Shown here piece by piece: positions 34,126-43,600 of a DNA stretch of 64,000 nt. Both the position numbers and the translations under genes were made by a program. Location: the NCBI GenBank assembly GCA_020047815.1, contig JAIFNG010000035.1:1-64000 (forward strand), in the 5' to 3' direction. The first letter of the stretch is position 1; the number at the start of each line of letters is the position of its first letter. Source of the stretch: Anaerolinea sp. Lineage in GTDB: Bacteria > Chloroflexota > Anaerolineae > Anaerolineales > Villigracilaceae. The notes beneath the pieces were generated by a model, which saw only the letters and a list, made by a program, of their open reading frames with translations, did not search any database and was not told where the DNA came from.

Positions 34126-34541
34126 GATGTATCTCCTTGTTGAAATAAAAATGCCTCCCGGCTATTATAGCCGAGAGGCATTCGAAGGGATATTGGCATA
34201 TCAAACTCTTTTCACTGTCTTTCAAACGAACAGTCAGGTCAAAGTGCGGATTGGCGATCAGCCATCAACCGGTATGAACCTTCCCTGACATTTCGATGGA
34301 GACCAGGACGTATTTCCCTGGAAGTCAGGCCGCAGCCCAGGGATCTGAAAATTTGACTTAAGCCGCGGGGTTTGATGCCATGCAGATCACAAAACCGCCA
34401 GATCTTGGGGGATTTCCCGGCGATGGTTTCTTTACAACGCTGTGTACCTCCCCAAAGTAACATTTACCGTGACGCATTCGCATCTGTGTTAATATTGTGG
34501 CGGGTGTTATCATTGAAATTTCCTTGAAGGAGAACTGTATC
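34126..34541. other. Divergent intergenic region upstream of hutU
   Basis: About 415 bases between hutU and the 34542 gene. It contains the hutU ribosome binding site and a near-perfect palindrome at 34150-34182. A 74-codon minus-strand reading (34463 to 34239) ends 56 bases before the palindrome and could be a small gene with that hairpin as terminator, but its protein resembles nothing I know and evidence is too weak to call it. Confidence 0.35.
34150..34182 (-). terminator. Hairpin in the hutU leader: terminator or attenuator
   Basis: AATGCCTC (34150-34157) pairs with GAGGCATT (34175-34182) and CGGCTAT (34159-34165) with ATAGCCG (34167-34173), with only one mismatch. On the minus strand it is followed by TTTTATTT, so it looks like an intrinsic terminator 25 bases before the hutU start. 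Its centre also reads TATAAT on that strand. Confidence 0.6.
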
Positions 34542-35303
34542 ATGGATCAACTCAAAAATAACCCGGGTAAAAAGATGCGGATTTTACTCGCGGGGGATAA
34601 AACCTCTCCGCTTACTCATTTGCCGAAGAAGTCGAAAACCGATTCCATCTCTTCACGAAGCGAGAGGATTTCGGAGGAGCCGCAAGGCGCGGCGGGGAAG
34701 GAAACTCCCAGGCGCGCAAGGGGCGGTCATTATAACTTCGGTCCACCTTTTTGGACAATTGCGAGTATTCTTTCCCTCATTATTAATCTCATCCTGATCG
34801 TTATTTTGCTTGTCGTCTGGTTAAACATGCAGGCCCTTAATCATAATTTGGGCAGTGCCATGAATATAGGCAATAATTTGCTGGGTGGCCTGTTCACCAA
34901 TTTTGAAAAGATGGATCGTGCCCATATCACTACATCCATTCCTGTTGAAACCACGATCCCTGTCAAATTTGACCTGCAGCTGAATCAACAAACGAATGTG
35001 GTCTTGAGCCAGGCGGTGACCATAAATAATGCCCTTGTCACTGTCAGGACAGGGGGCTTGAATATTGCCAACGCATTAACAACCATTGTCCTGCCGCAGG
35101 GGACGAACCTTCCCATCGTACTGAATTTGACCGTCCCTGTGGATCAAATGGTGCCTGTCGTTTTGACTGTTGACGTGGACATCCCGTTGGAACAAACTCA
35201 ATTGCACGAACCGTTTGTCGGCTTGCAGGAGGTTGTCAAGCCGCTTTATTGTATGATCAACCCCAACGCACTTGACTTGAGCGGCCAGGCAGTATGTAAA
35301 TAA
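34542..35303 (+). CDS. Single-TM membrane protein of unknown function
   Basis: A 253-residue protein. ATG 34542 follows TTGAAGGAGAACTGTATC; an earlier in-frame GTG-type start is unlikely. A basic cytosolic tail (about 75 residues, rich in Lys, Ser and Arg) precedes one membrane helix (about 77-98). The outside part is largely beta, with a repeated valine/threonine pattern (TTSIPVETTIPVKFDLQL, VLSQAVTINNALVTV, LNLTVPVDQMVPVVLTVD) that may be a repetitive beta structure; a Cys pair (CMINPN and a C-terminal CK) may form a disulfide. No known family. The M16 gene starts 20 bases after it. Confidence 0.8.
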   Translation: MDQLKNNPGKKMRILLAGDKTSPLTHLPKKSKTDSISSRSERISEEPQGAAGKETPRRARGGHYNFGPPFWTIASILSLIINLILIVILLVVWLNMQALNHNLGSAMNIGNNLLGGLFTNFEKMDRAHITTSIPVETTIPVKFDLQLNQQTNVVLSQAVTINNALVTVRTGGLNIANALTTIVLPQGTNLPIVLNLTVPVDQMVPVVLTVDVDIPLEQTQLHEPFVGLQEVVKPLYCMINPNALDLSGQAVCK

Positions 35304-35323
35304 CGGTATTTATTTGGAGCCAA

Positions 35324-36586
35324 ATGGAAAATAAGATCACGAAAGTTTCCCTTAAAAACGGCATGAAAGTGCTGCTCAAGGAAGTACATACTTCGCCCAT
35401 CATCTCTTCATGGTTGTGGTATCGTGTTGGTTCAAGGGATGAACCAACTGGAAAAACGGGTATTTCGCATTGGACTGAGCACATGCAGTTTAAGGGGACA
35501 AAAAAATTCCCCGCCAATATCCTGGATAAAGCCATTTCACGCGAAGGCGGGCGCTGGAATGCTGCCACTTCACGTGATGCCACGCATTATTATGAAACCA
35601 TGCCTGCCGACAAGATCGATCTTGCCCTGCAACTCGAAGCAGATCGCATGAATAACAGTCATTTTAACAAAAAAGAAGTCGCGTCCGAGCGCACGGTGAT
35701 CATTTCGGAACGCGAAGGACATGAAAACGAGCCGGTCTTTCGGATGACGGAAGCCGTCCAGCAAACCGCGTTCCGGGTGCATCCATACCACCATGAGGTA
35801 ATTGGTGATATGGTGGACCTGCGCACGATCACACGCGATGATCTGTACGACCATTATCGCAAGTATTATGTCCCGAACAATGCCGTGCTGAGTGTGGCGG
35901 GTGATTTCCAGACAAAAACAATATTAAAGCGCATCAGGGAATTATTTGAGCCGATCCCCAGGGGAAAAACACCGCCAAGGCTTAGTCGCCCTGAAGCCGA
36001 ACAAAAAGGGGAGGTGCGGGTCTCGGTTGAAGGTCCTGGGGAAACCACTTTTATTCAGGTCGCTTATCGTTTTCCCAACGCCACACATCCGGATTATTTT
36101 CCCCTTCAAGTATTTGACAGCCTTTTGTGCGGTGCGAGCGGGCTTTCCAGTAAAACATCCCGTCTTTATCGCGCGCTGGTGGATAAGAAATATGCAGTGG
36201 AAGTTTCCGGCTGGTCGGAGGCTACTATTGACCCTTATCTTTATCGGATCACCATGATCAAACATCCAAAACGCAAACCCGATGAGGTGCTGGCGGCATT
36301 GGATGCGGAGATCAAAAAACTGCAGGATGTTTTTGCGACCAGGGATGAGATCAAACGCGCAGTGAAACAGGCCCGGGCAGTCTTTGTGTATGGTAATGAG
36401 AATATCACCAGTCAGGCATTCTGGATGGGATATGTCGAAATGTTTTCATCTTATGAATGGTACACAACCTATCTGGATAATCTTGCCAAAGTCACTCCGC
36501 AGGATATCCAACGCGTGGCACAAGAATATTTTCAACCTGCAAGCCGTGTCATCGGCACATATATTCCGAAAGGAAGTGAGGCATAA
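35324..36586 (+). CDS. M16 family zinc metallopeptidase, catalytic subunit
   Basis: A 420-residue processing-peptidase-like protein. The inverted zinc motif HxxEH is intact as HWTEH (His49, Glu52, His53), with the distant ligand Glu in the ISEREGHENEP stretch about 75 residues on. Two half-domains of about 210 residues are expected in each M16 monomer. No signal peptide is visible, so it is either cytosolic or exported by another route. It is followed one base later by a non-catalytic partner, which fits the heterodimer organisation of bacterial and mitochondrial M16B peptidases. Confidence 0.93.
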   Translation: MENKITKVSLKNGMKVLLKEVHTSPIISSWLWYRVGSRDEPTGKTGISHWTEHMQFKGTKKFPANILDKAISREGGRWNAATSRDATHYYETMPADKIDLALQLEADRMNNSHFNKKEVASERTVIISEREGHENEPVFRMTEAVQQTAFRVHPYHHEVIGDMVDLRTITRDDLYDHYRKYYVPNNAVLSVAGDFQTKTILKRIRELFEPIPRGKTPPRLSRPEAEQKGEVRVSVEGPGETTFIQVAYRFPNATHPDYFPLQVFDSLLCGASGLSSKTSRLYRALVDKKYAVEVSGWSEATIDPYLYRITMIKHPKRKPDEVLAALDAEIKKLQDVFATRDEIKRAVKQARAVFVYGNENITSQAFWMGYVEMFSSYEWYTTYLDNLAKVTPQDIQRVAQEYFQPASRVIGTYIPKGSEA

Positions 36587-36587
36587 A

Positions 36588-37865
36588 ATGGCAAAACCCA
36601 GCATGAAGCCGTCTTTGCCCGGTCCTGAAGATATTTATCGAGTACAGTTGCCCAACGGCATCACTGTTCTTGCACGTTCAAACTTCAGCAGCCCGTCCAT
36701 CAGTATGGGCGGATACCTGCCTGCGGGCTCGATCTTTGAGGTTGATGAAAAACTTGGGCTTGCAGATTTTGTCTCATCCTGCCTGATGCGCGGGACACAA
36801 ACGCGCACATTTGATGAGATCTATAACGAACTTGAATCTGTTGGCGCGAGCATGGGCTTTGATTCGACTGTCCATAACTTGAATTTTGGCGGACGTTCAC
36901 TGGTGGAGGATTTTCCACTTCTGCTTAAATTGCTTTCCGAATCATTATTTGCGCCGGCATTCCCAAAAAACGAAGTTGAAAATTTACGCGTGCACATGTT
37001 GACGGGACTTGCCCTTCGCGAACAGGATACCTCGGATCTGGCGGCGATGGCATTTGACCGCATGTTGTTTGAAGGGCACCCATACAGCAGACCTGGCGAC
37101 GGATTCGTGGAAACCATCCAATCCATTACGCGCAAGGATATGCAGGAATTTCATCACCGCTATTTTGGCCCCAGTGGCATGACCATTGCAATTGTTGGCG
37201 CGATTGACCCGAAGAAGGCGGCTGAGGCAGTGGAAAAAGTTCTTGGCAGCTGGCAGATTCCCGGGCAGGTGTCTCCACCCGAACTGCCTGACCACAAACC
37301 GGTTAAAAAAACGGTCACAAATCATCATGTCCTGCCTGGCAAGTCGCAATCTGACCTGGTGATCGGCATGATCGGTCCAGGCAGGAAAGACCCTGAATAT
37401 TTTCCCGCATCCCTGGGGAATTCCGTGCTGGGTCAATTTGGGATGATGGGTCGTATTGGGGAAGTGGTGCGCGAGAAATCCGGGCTGGCGTATTATGCCT
37501 CTTCCAGTCTGAGCGGCGGCACAGGTCCTGGAAGTTGGGAAGTCAGTGCGGGTGTGAATCCCAAAAATCTTAAGAAGGCGATCGAGCTGATCGAAAAAGA
37601 ACTGCGTCGATTTGTTAAGAGCGGCGTCACGAAAGATGAACTGGCAGACAGCCAGGCTAATTATATTGGGCGTTTGCCGCTTTCACTCGAATCAAACAGT
37701 GGTGTGGCCGGTGCGATCTTGAATATGGAGCGTCATAGCCTCGGGCTGGATTATTATCAACGTTATGAAGGCATGGTGCGTGGTGTGACACGCGCCGACG
37801 TACTGCGGGCGGCACGTAAATATATTGACCCGGATCGGCTTGTTATTTCTACAGCGGGGCCTTGA
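36588..37865 (+). CDS. M16 family peptidase-like protein, non-catalytic subunit
   Basis: A 425-residue M16-fold protein. The start at ATG 36588 is one base after the catalytic gene's stop, with AAGGAAGTGAGG upstream. At the place of HxxEH it has LGLADFVSSCLMRGT, so zinc ligands are missing; the rest of the fold is kept, including SGLAYYASSSLSGGTGPGSW, equivalent to the R/Y region of the C-terminal domain. It probably forms the substrate-binding half of a heterodimer with the upstream gene, as in the alpha subunit of mitochondrial processing peptidase. Confidence 0.92.
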   Translation: MAKPSMKPSLPGPEDIYRVQLPNGITVLARSNFSSPSISMGGYLPAGSIFEVDEKLGLADFVSSCLMRGTQTRTFDEIYNELESVGASMGFDSTVHNLNFGGRSLVEDFPLLLKLLSESLFAPAFPKNEVENLRVHMLTGLALREQDTSDLAAMAFDRMLFEGHPYSRPGDGFVETIQSITRKDMQEFHHRYFGPSGMTIAIVGAIDPKKAAEAVEKVLGSWQIPGQVSPPELPDHKPVKKTVTNHHVLPGKSQSDLVIGMIGPGRKDPEYFPASLGNSVLGQFGMMGRIGEVVREKSGLAYYASSSLSGGTGPGSWEVSAGVNPKNLKKAIELIEKELRRFVKSGVTKDELADSQANYIGRLPLSLESNSGVAGAILNMERHSLGLDYYQRYEGMVRGVTRADVLRAARKYIDPDRLVISTAGP

Positions 37866-37872
37866 TCATTTT

Positions 37873-38247
37873 ATGAAGCTTTGCAGCGGCGTTGATCTGA
37901 TTGATATTGCCCGCGTTCGTGATGCGGTTGAACGTCATGGCGGGCACTTCGTCTCGCGAATATTTACTGTGACTGAACAGCGTGAGTGTCATGGACGTTT
38001 TGAGTCCCTTGCGGCACGTTTTGCTGCAAAAGAGGCAGTTGCAAAAGCCCTGGGTTGCGGCATTGGTGTTGTAGGCTGGCTGGATATTGAAATTCGAAGC
38101 GACGAGAATCATGCGCCGCGATTATATTTGCATGGCGCTGCGCATGATCTGGCAAATACGTTGGAACTCTCAACCTGGTCTGTGAGTTTGAGCCATACAC
38201 AGACTCAGGCAATTGCTTTCGTGGTGGCAATCTCAAGTTCACCCTGA
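37873..38247 (+). CDS. acpS: Holo-[acyl-carrier-protein] synthase
   Basis: A 124-residue enzyme that moves 4'-phosphopantetheine from CoA to acyl carrier protein. The two metal-binding motifs are present: GVDLIDIARV with Asp8, and RFAAKEAVAKALG with Glu near residue 57. The C-terminal WSVSLSHTQTQAIAFVV is the typical last strands. ATG 37873 is chosen because the protein then starts with the usual short strand before GVD; it is seven bases after the M16 stop, so it is probably co-transcribed with the M16 genes. Confidence 0.94.
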   Translation: MKLCSGVDLIDIARVRDAVERHGGHFVSRIFTVTEQRECHGRFESLAARFAAKEAVAKALGCGIGVVGWLDIEIRSDENHAPRLYLHGAAHDLANTLELSTWSVSLSHTQTQAIAFVVAISSSP

Positions 38248-38304
38248 GCGAAGACGGGCGGATATTTTTCATCCTTGTGTTTCGGCAATTCCAATGTGAA
38301 AGAA

Positions 38305-38344
38305 CCATAAAAAAACATCCCGCAGCCAGTATCTGCGGGATGTT
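38305..38344 (-). terminator. Rho-independent terminator of the FtsK-like operon
   Basis: On the minus strand AACATCCCGCAG pairs with CTGCGGGATGTT (plus positions 38314-38325 and 38333-38344), followed by five or more T. It ends the 38410-39480 operon and also lies at the end of acpS. Confidence 0.88.
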
Positions 38345-38409
38345 CGTGAAGATTGTTTGGAGTGCAGTGAGCGGCGAAGGTTTTCACTTCTCTCACTGCC
38401 GCCCAGGTT

Positions 38410-38646
38410 TTATTTCTGGTCTTCGACGCCGATCCAAAGGTGTCCAGGCATGACAGGACGATAGGAGCGAATGGTGAGTTTTCCGAGCTCGACCTGCTTT
38501 TTACCGCCATCCAACATGCTGGGGTGTACCAGGCAAAGGTCCGGGGTGCGCCCAAATTTTTTACTGTAATAATCCATGGCCTTCTGGATTTTTACACTTA
38601 ATGTAGTGCGGGGGTCATTGTCAAACCATAACATTCCAGTGTGCAT
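38410..38646 (-). CDS. Small conserved-looking protein of unknown function
   Basis: A 78-residue protein. ATG 38646 is preferred because AAAAGGAAAAATATC precedes it. It begins MHTGMLWFDNDPRTTL, has a helix (KIQKAMDYYSKKFGR) and a strand-rich second half (CLVHPSMLDGG, LTIRSYRPVMPGHLWIGV). No domain is recognised. It lies 51 bases downstream of the FtsK-like ATPase gene, in the same direction and before the shared terminator, so it is likely the second gene of a palindrome-controlled operon. Confidence 0.75.
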   Translation of the reverse strand: MHTGMLWFDNDPRTTLSVKIQKAMDYYSKKFGRTPDLCLVHPSMLDGGKKQVELGKLTIRSYRPVMPGHLWIGVEDQK

Positions 38647-38697
38647 GATATTTTTCCTTTTTATTCGGAAGTAAAACTTCCACACTCCAAAAATCGG

Positions 38698-39480
38698 TTA
38701 ATCAATTGTTGGAGCCCAAAAATTCAGCCAGTTGTTTCCTTCGCGCATGGTAAATTGTGAAGCCGCCAGATCGTCAAATATTTTGTCTGGATCATTGGCT
38801 ATGAGATGTGAGTTATGTGCATCCTGGGTATGACCAAACAGGCGTGTGCGGAAGAAACCAAGCCATGCTTCCATGTTGTGTGCGCTGTTTGGGTTGATGG
38901 TAACGATGGGCCAGATCCGACGGCTTGGGCCGCGCAGTAAAAGCCAGCGTAAGTTTTGCTCTGTTTGAGGGTTGATGTTTATCAGCGTCTCAAGGTCGTC
39001 AATAAGCAGCAGGATGAATTGCCTGTTTTCCTTGTTGTTATGTGCCCATGTCACGAGAGACTGCAGCAGTTCACCTGCTTCACTTCCCTGGGCTGGATAG
39101 ATCCCTACGACACTCTGGCTGTCCTGAAAGTCTTTCCACTCGTCAGGGTATGGGGTAATGACCCCGGATTGAACATCAGATGGACTGTGCAATAATTCAA
39201 TGGAGCGGGCGATCATTTGCAGGAACGATGTTTTTCCGCAGGCAGCATCGGCAGTGATCAGAAGGGGACCAGGGACGGGATCACCCAGATCCAGCAGGAC
39301 AGACAAGCCGTCCTCTGCAAGTCCGAGGAAGAGCGCTGTATCGGGCAGCGGAGAACTGTCGGCAATGATGGAGCTTAATGTGGGCAGATCCGTCGCTGGC
39401 GCGGTTTGCAGGGTTTGCCTTTCGTCGGCAAGTTCAGTTAATGTGTTTATCATCAGGGAGAAGTGGTTTAATTTATCCAT
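38698..39480 (-). CDS. Short FtsK-like P-loop ATPase
   Basis: A 260-residue cytosolic ATPase. A Walker A variant ADAACGKTS is at about residues 77-85, Walker B FILLLIDDLE at about 150-160, and the following LRWLLLRGPSRRIWPIVTIN and LIANDPDKIFDDLAASQFTMREG resemble the FtsK/HerA-type core. It lacks membrane helices and the gamma DNA-orienting domain of full FtsK, so it is not the division translocase. ATG 39480 has no ribosome binding site; the codon directly abuts a perfect palindrome overlapping the promoter. Role unknown; damage-inducible control is suggested by the operator. Confidence 0.8.
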   Translation of the reverse strand: MDKLNHFSLMINTLTELADERQTLQTAPATDLPTLSSIIADSSPLPDTALFLGLAEDGLSVLLDLGDPVPGPLLITADAACGKTSFLQMIARSIELLHSPSDVQSGVITPYPDEWKDFQDSQSVVGIYPAQGSEAGELLQSLVTWAHNNKENRQFILLLIDDLETLININPQTEQNLRWLLLRGPSRRIWPIVTINPNSAHNMEAWLGFFRTRLFGHTQDAHNSHLIANDPDKIFDDLAASQFTMREGNNWLNFWAPTID

Positions 39481-39502
39481 ATTAGAACAACTGTTCTAAT
39501 AT
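39479..39502. promoter_or_regulatory. Perfect 24-bp palindrome with SOS-box-like core
   Basis: ATATTAGAACA (39479-39489) and TGTTCTAATAT (39492-39502) are exact inverted repeats around two bases. The core GAAC-AACT-GTTC (39485-39496) is the GAAC-N4-GTTC pattern of LexA boxes in Bacillus and many Actinobacteria. It overlaps the -10 box and touches the start codon of the minus-strand ATPase gene, so a bound repressor would block transcription. Confidence 0.75.
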
Positions 39503-39527
39503 TACATTCAAAGATTTAAATTGTCAA
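39499..39527 (-). promoter_or_regulatory. Sigma-70-type promoter of the FtsK-like operon
   Basis: On the minus strand: TTGACA (39527-39522), a 17-base spacer, TAATAT (39504-39499). The predicted start is about 39492, inside the palindrome, leaving a leader of roughly 12 bases without a Shine-Dalgarno sequence. Confidence 0.75.
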
Positions 39528-39637
39528 GGTTTTTAATCTCGTAATTTTTTTGGATCTGTCATAAAAAGGGGAGGTGCAAAAGTACAAGAGCCTGAGAGCT
39601 TTGACCAGATAACGTTTGCCTGGCAGTATTTTAATAA

Positions 39638-39646
39638 TGCTATACT
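39638..39646 (+). promoter_or_regulatory. Extended -10 promoter of the TauE/SafE gene
   Basis: TGCTATACT, the same TG-N-TATACT form as at 1811. The predicted start near 39653 leaves a leader of about 29 bases that includes the AAAAAAGGAC ribosome binding site. Confidence 0.55.
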
Positions 39647-39681
39647 TGCCACCATTCCAGGTCAAAAAAGGACATCACACC

Positions 39682-40446
39682 ATGCCCAATGGATTCGAAC
39701 TTGTACTTGTCGGACTTGCCGCTTTGGCAGCGGGGGTGGTAAACGCTCTTGCGGGCGGCGGAACATTGATCACCTTCCCCGTGTTGACTTTTCTTGGCAT
39801 ACCGGCTGTGGCTGCGAATGTAACCAACACGGTCGCTCTCTGTCCCGGTTACTTTGGCGGGACTTTGGCTCAGAAGAATGATCTGCGCGGACAGTCTGCC
39901 CGCTTGTGGCTGGTGATTCCTGCGGGCGTTGCCGGCGGTTTGCTTGGAGGGTTTCTGTTGTTGCAAACGGGGGAAAAATTGTTCAAGGATCTGGTTCCCT
40001 ACCTGATCCTGCTTGCCTCGGGGTTGTTGGCAATGCAGGACACGGTCCGTGCCTGGTTGACAAGGCGTTTGAGCGAACATCACAAGGGAAATCTGGAAAA
40101 GTGGACATGGCTTGTTACTGGGCTGGGTTCCATTTACGGTGGATACTTTGGCGCCGGGTTGGGCGTGATCCTGATGGCGGCGCTGGGGCTAACGCTTGAA
40201 GATACGCTCACGCGCCTGAATGCGCTCAAACAAGCCATCTCTCTGGCAACGAATCTGACTGCTGCGATCTTCTTCCTTTTTTCAGGACAAGTGGTCTGGT
40301 CAGCGGCGCTGGTGATGGCAGTCGGTGCGCTGATCGGCGGAACATTGGGCGGAAAACTGGCGGGCAGGATCAAACCCTCCACCCTGCGCTGGACAGTGGT
40401 CATAATTGGTGTGATCGTCTCAGTGATCTATTTTGTACGCGGGTAA
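39682..40446 (+). CDS. TauE/SafE (TSUP) family membrane permease
   Basis: A 254-residue inner-membrane protein with about eight helices in two repeats. Typical TSUP motifs are [23 protein letters not shown] near residues 18-40, and in the second half [21 protein letters not shown]. The family exports or imports sulfite, taurine-derived anions, sulfoacetate or other sulfur/organic anions; substrate cannot be told here. ATG 39682 follows AAAAGGACATCACACC. Single-gene unit. Confidence 0.93.
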   Translation: MPNGFELVLVGLAALAAGVVNALAGGGTLITFPVLTFLGIPAVAANVTNTVALCPGYFGGTLAQKNDLRGQSARLWLVIPAGVAGGLLGGFLLLQTGEKLFKDLVPYLILLASGLLAMQDTVRAWLTRRLSEHHKGNLEKWTWLVTGLGSIYGGYFGAGLGVILMAALGLTLEDTLTRLNALKQAISLATNLTAAIFFLFSGQVVWSAALVMAVGALIGGTLGGKLAGRIKPSTLRWTVVIIGVIVSVIYFVRG

Positions 40447-40633
40447 TCGGATGACTTTCAAAAACTGTTGGATCGGGTTTTGGGCAAGAACGCAGACCTA
40501 TATAAACGGCTGGCATAAATGCACTATTTGACGGTGGGAGAAGTATTGGAAATTTACAGCCAGGTGATGAAACAATCGGGTGGTTTTATCTAATAAATTC
40601 AGGCACAACGCTTTTCAACGTTTGGGGGTACGG

Positions 40634-40639
40634 TATAAT
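40634..40639 (+). promoter_or_regulatory. Probable -10 box of glyQS
   Basis: A perfect TATAAT 43 bases before the glyQS start; a -35 candidate (TTTTCA, 16-base spacer) is poor. The short leader has no T-box features. Confidence 0.4.
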
Positions 40640-40682
40640 CTTCCCGCTTCAGAAAAATCCATTCTTGAATATTGAGTATCCA

Positions 40683-43600
40683 ATGACACAAAAAGCCTCC
40701 TCTTTCCAGGAAATCATCCTAAAACTCCAGGACTTTTGGGCAGCGCACGGATGCCTGATCACACAGCCTTACTACACCCAAGTGGGTGCGGGGACAATGA
40801 ACCCTGCCACCTTCCTGCGCGTGCTTGGTCCCGAGCCGTGGAACGTGGCCTACGTCGAGCCGTCTGTCCGTCCCGATGATGGGCGGTACGGTGAGAACCC
40901 CAACCGTTTCCAACTGCATACCCAGTACCAGGTCATTCTCAAGCCCGACCCGGGCAACCCGCAGGAACTTTATCTCGAGTCGCTTAAAGCCCTCGGCATT
41001 GACCCGCGCCAGCACGACATTCGCTTTGTGGAGGACAACTGGGAACAACCCGCCATCTCTGCCTGGGGTCTGGGATGGGAAGTCTGGCTCGACGGGCAGG
41101 AGATCACGCAGTTCACCTACTTCCAGCAGATGGGTGGCGTGGCGCTTGACCCGGTCTCCGTTGAGATCACCTACGGGCTCGAACGCATTCTCATCGCACT
41201 CAACAATGCCAAATCCATCTGGAATGAGCCCTGGGGGAGCATCCAGGACAGGGAATCCGTCAGTGTCGTGACCTATGGTGAGATTCGCCGTCAGGAGGAG
41301 TTCGAACACTCCAAATATTATTTTGAGACCGCAGACGTTGAACGCGTTCGCGCCATGTACGATCTCTTTTCCGCCGAAGCCGATGCCTGCCTGGCGGGTG
41401 GTCTGATCGTCCCCGCGCACGACTATGTTCTCAAATGCTCGCACTGCTTTAACATCCTCGATACCCGCGGCGCTATTTCTGTCGCCGAACGTCAGGCATT
41501 TTTTAGGCGCATCCGCGAACTGGCGAAGGGTGTGGCGGTAAGTTATGGGGAACAGCGTAAAGGCCTTGAGTATCCTTTATTGAAGAATGAAGCAGGCAAA
41601 AAGCAGAAGGTGGCAGCGCCCGCTCTTTCCAGCTTCCATGATCAGTCATCCACTTTTCTGCTGGAGATCGGAGTTGAGGAATTACCCGCCAACGATGTCG
41701 ATGCTGCTCACTTGCAGCTTGTTTCCCGTATCCCGTTACTCTTTAAGGAACTGAATCTTACTCACGGCGATGTCCGCGTCTACACTACCCCGCGGCGGAT
41801 CGTAGTTTCAGTTGATTCTCTCTCCCCGAATCAACCTGACCGCGAAAACCTTGTTAAAGGTCCGCCTGCTGATAAAGCCTTCGACAAAGATGGCAGGCCG
41901 ACTCAAGCCGCGCTTGGTTTTGCAAAGAAAAATAACCTCGACCCGGCTTCGCTGGAGGCGCGCGAGATCGATGGCGGGAAGTATGTCGCAGCTGTTGTCA
42001 AACAAAAAGGACGTCCGACCCCCGAAGTACTGGTGGACGTTCTGCCCAAATTGGTCGAAGGTATCAAGTTCGAGAAGTCCATGCGGTGGAATGACTCTGG
42101 TGTTGCCTTCTCACGTCCCATTCGCTGGTATGTGGCTTTGCTTGGAGACATGGTCATCCCCTTTGAATATGCAGGCGTCGTCTCCGGTAATATCTCCCGT
42201 GGACTTCGCCCCTATGCTTCCCCTGATATTCTCATTCCTTCCGCTGACAAATATTTCGCTGTGATGCGTGAAGCGGGGATTCTGCTTGATAAGGAGGAAC
42301 GCAAAGCCTCCATTGTTGAACAAGTCAACCAGGCTGCAGCCCTTATTGGTGGCGAAGCCATCATCGAAGAAGGCTTGCTCAATGAAGTCACCAACCTGAT
42401 CGAAATGCCGACTGCAGTCATGGGTGGTTTCAACGAAGAATTCCTTTCATTACCAAGGGATGTTTTGATCTCGGTCATGAAAAAGCATCAACGTTATTTT
42501 CCGGTTGAAAAGAAGTCAAAAGCCGATAAGCCTGCTTTAACCCCGGTGAAGGATCAAGATTCTGATGAAGGCACGGCCTCAACCTTGTTACCGCATTTCA
42601 TCGCGATCAGGAACGGTGATGATCTACACGTTGATACAGTAAGGGAGGGAAATGAGCATGTATTGGGCGCGCGCTTTGCAGATGCCAACTTCTTTGTCCG
42701 CGAAGATGTAAAACTTAAGATCCAGGACTACCGTCCCAAACTGTCCACGTTGACCTTCCACACCAAACTTGGTTCCATGTTGGATAAATCAAACCGCATG
42801 TTGAAGCTCGGCGCGGAGTTGGGCGAAATGCTTGATTTCAAAGATGTGGTGGACATCAAACACCTGGCGCGCGCAGTCTATCTTTCCAAAGCCGACCTTG
42901 TAACGCAGATGGTGACCGAAATGACTTCCCTGCAAGGCATTATCGGTGGTGAATATGCCCTGCGTTCTGGTGAATCTCCCGAAGTGGCGCAGGCGATTTC
43001 TGAGCAATACCAGACCGTCCCAAAGACCAGGGTTGGGCAGGCGCTCGCCTTGACAGACCGCCTCGACTCTTTGGTTGGCCTCTTCGCAGCGGGGCTCGCT
43101 CCTACAGGTGCGAAAGACCCCTTCGGTCTGCGCCGTGCCGCAATCGGTGTTGTCCAGCCGTTGATCGAACATGATCTTGATTTTGATCTGGCCAAAGCTG
43201 TGAAGGAATCCGCGAGGACCCAGCCCATCGAAGTCACTGCCGAAGCGCAAAAACAGATCCTGGAATTCATCGCCGGGCGTTTGAAGGTTGTCCTCAGTGA
43301 CATGGGCTTTAAGCATGATGTGGTCGAGGCTGTCCTGGCTGCGCAGTCCAACAACCCTGCGGGGACCGTCCGTGCTGTAAAACAACTGTCCGCGTGGGTC
43401 GAGCGGGAGGATTGGTCGACTATTTTGGATGGTTTTGCTCGCTGTGTCCGTATCCTGCGGAGCCAGACCGTGGAGGATGGACCGTTGACCGTGAGCGAAG
43501 GTCACCTGGTTGAAGTGGAAGAGAAAGCGCTTTATCAAGCCATTCAAACAGCTGTGCAGCATTCGCCGTCCACCGTTAACGAGTTCCTCACGATCGTTGC

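Noticed and set aside
34239-34463. 74-codon minus-strand gene upstream of hutU
   Set aside because: A terminator-like hairpin follows it, but the start signal is poor and the protein has no recognisable features; kept only as a note on the region.
39567-39630. Possible TPP-like riboswitch before the TauE/SafE gene (GGTGC, CCTGAGAG, GACCAGATAACG)
   Set aside because: The motifs are incomplete and in poor order, and the likely promoter (39638-39646) lies downstream, so the sequence would not be in the leader.
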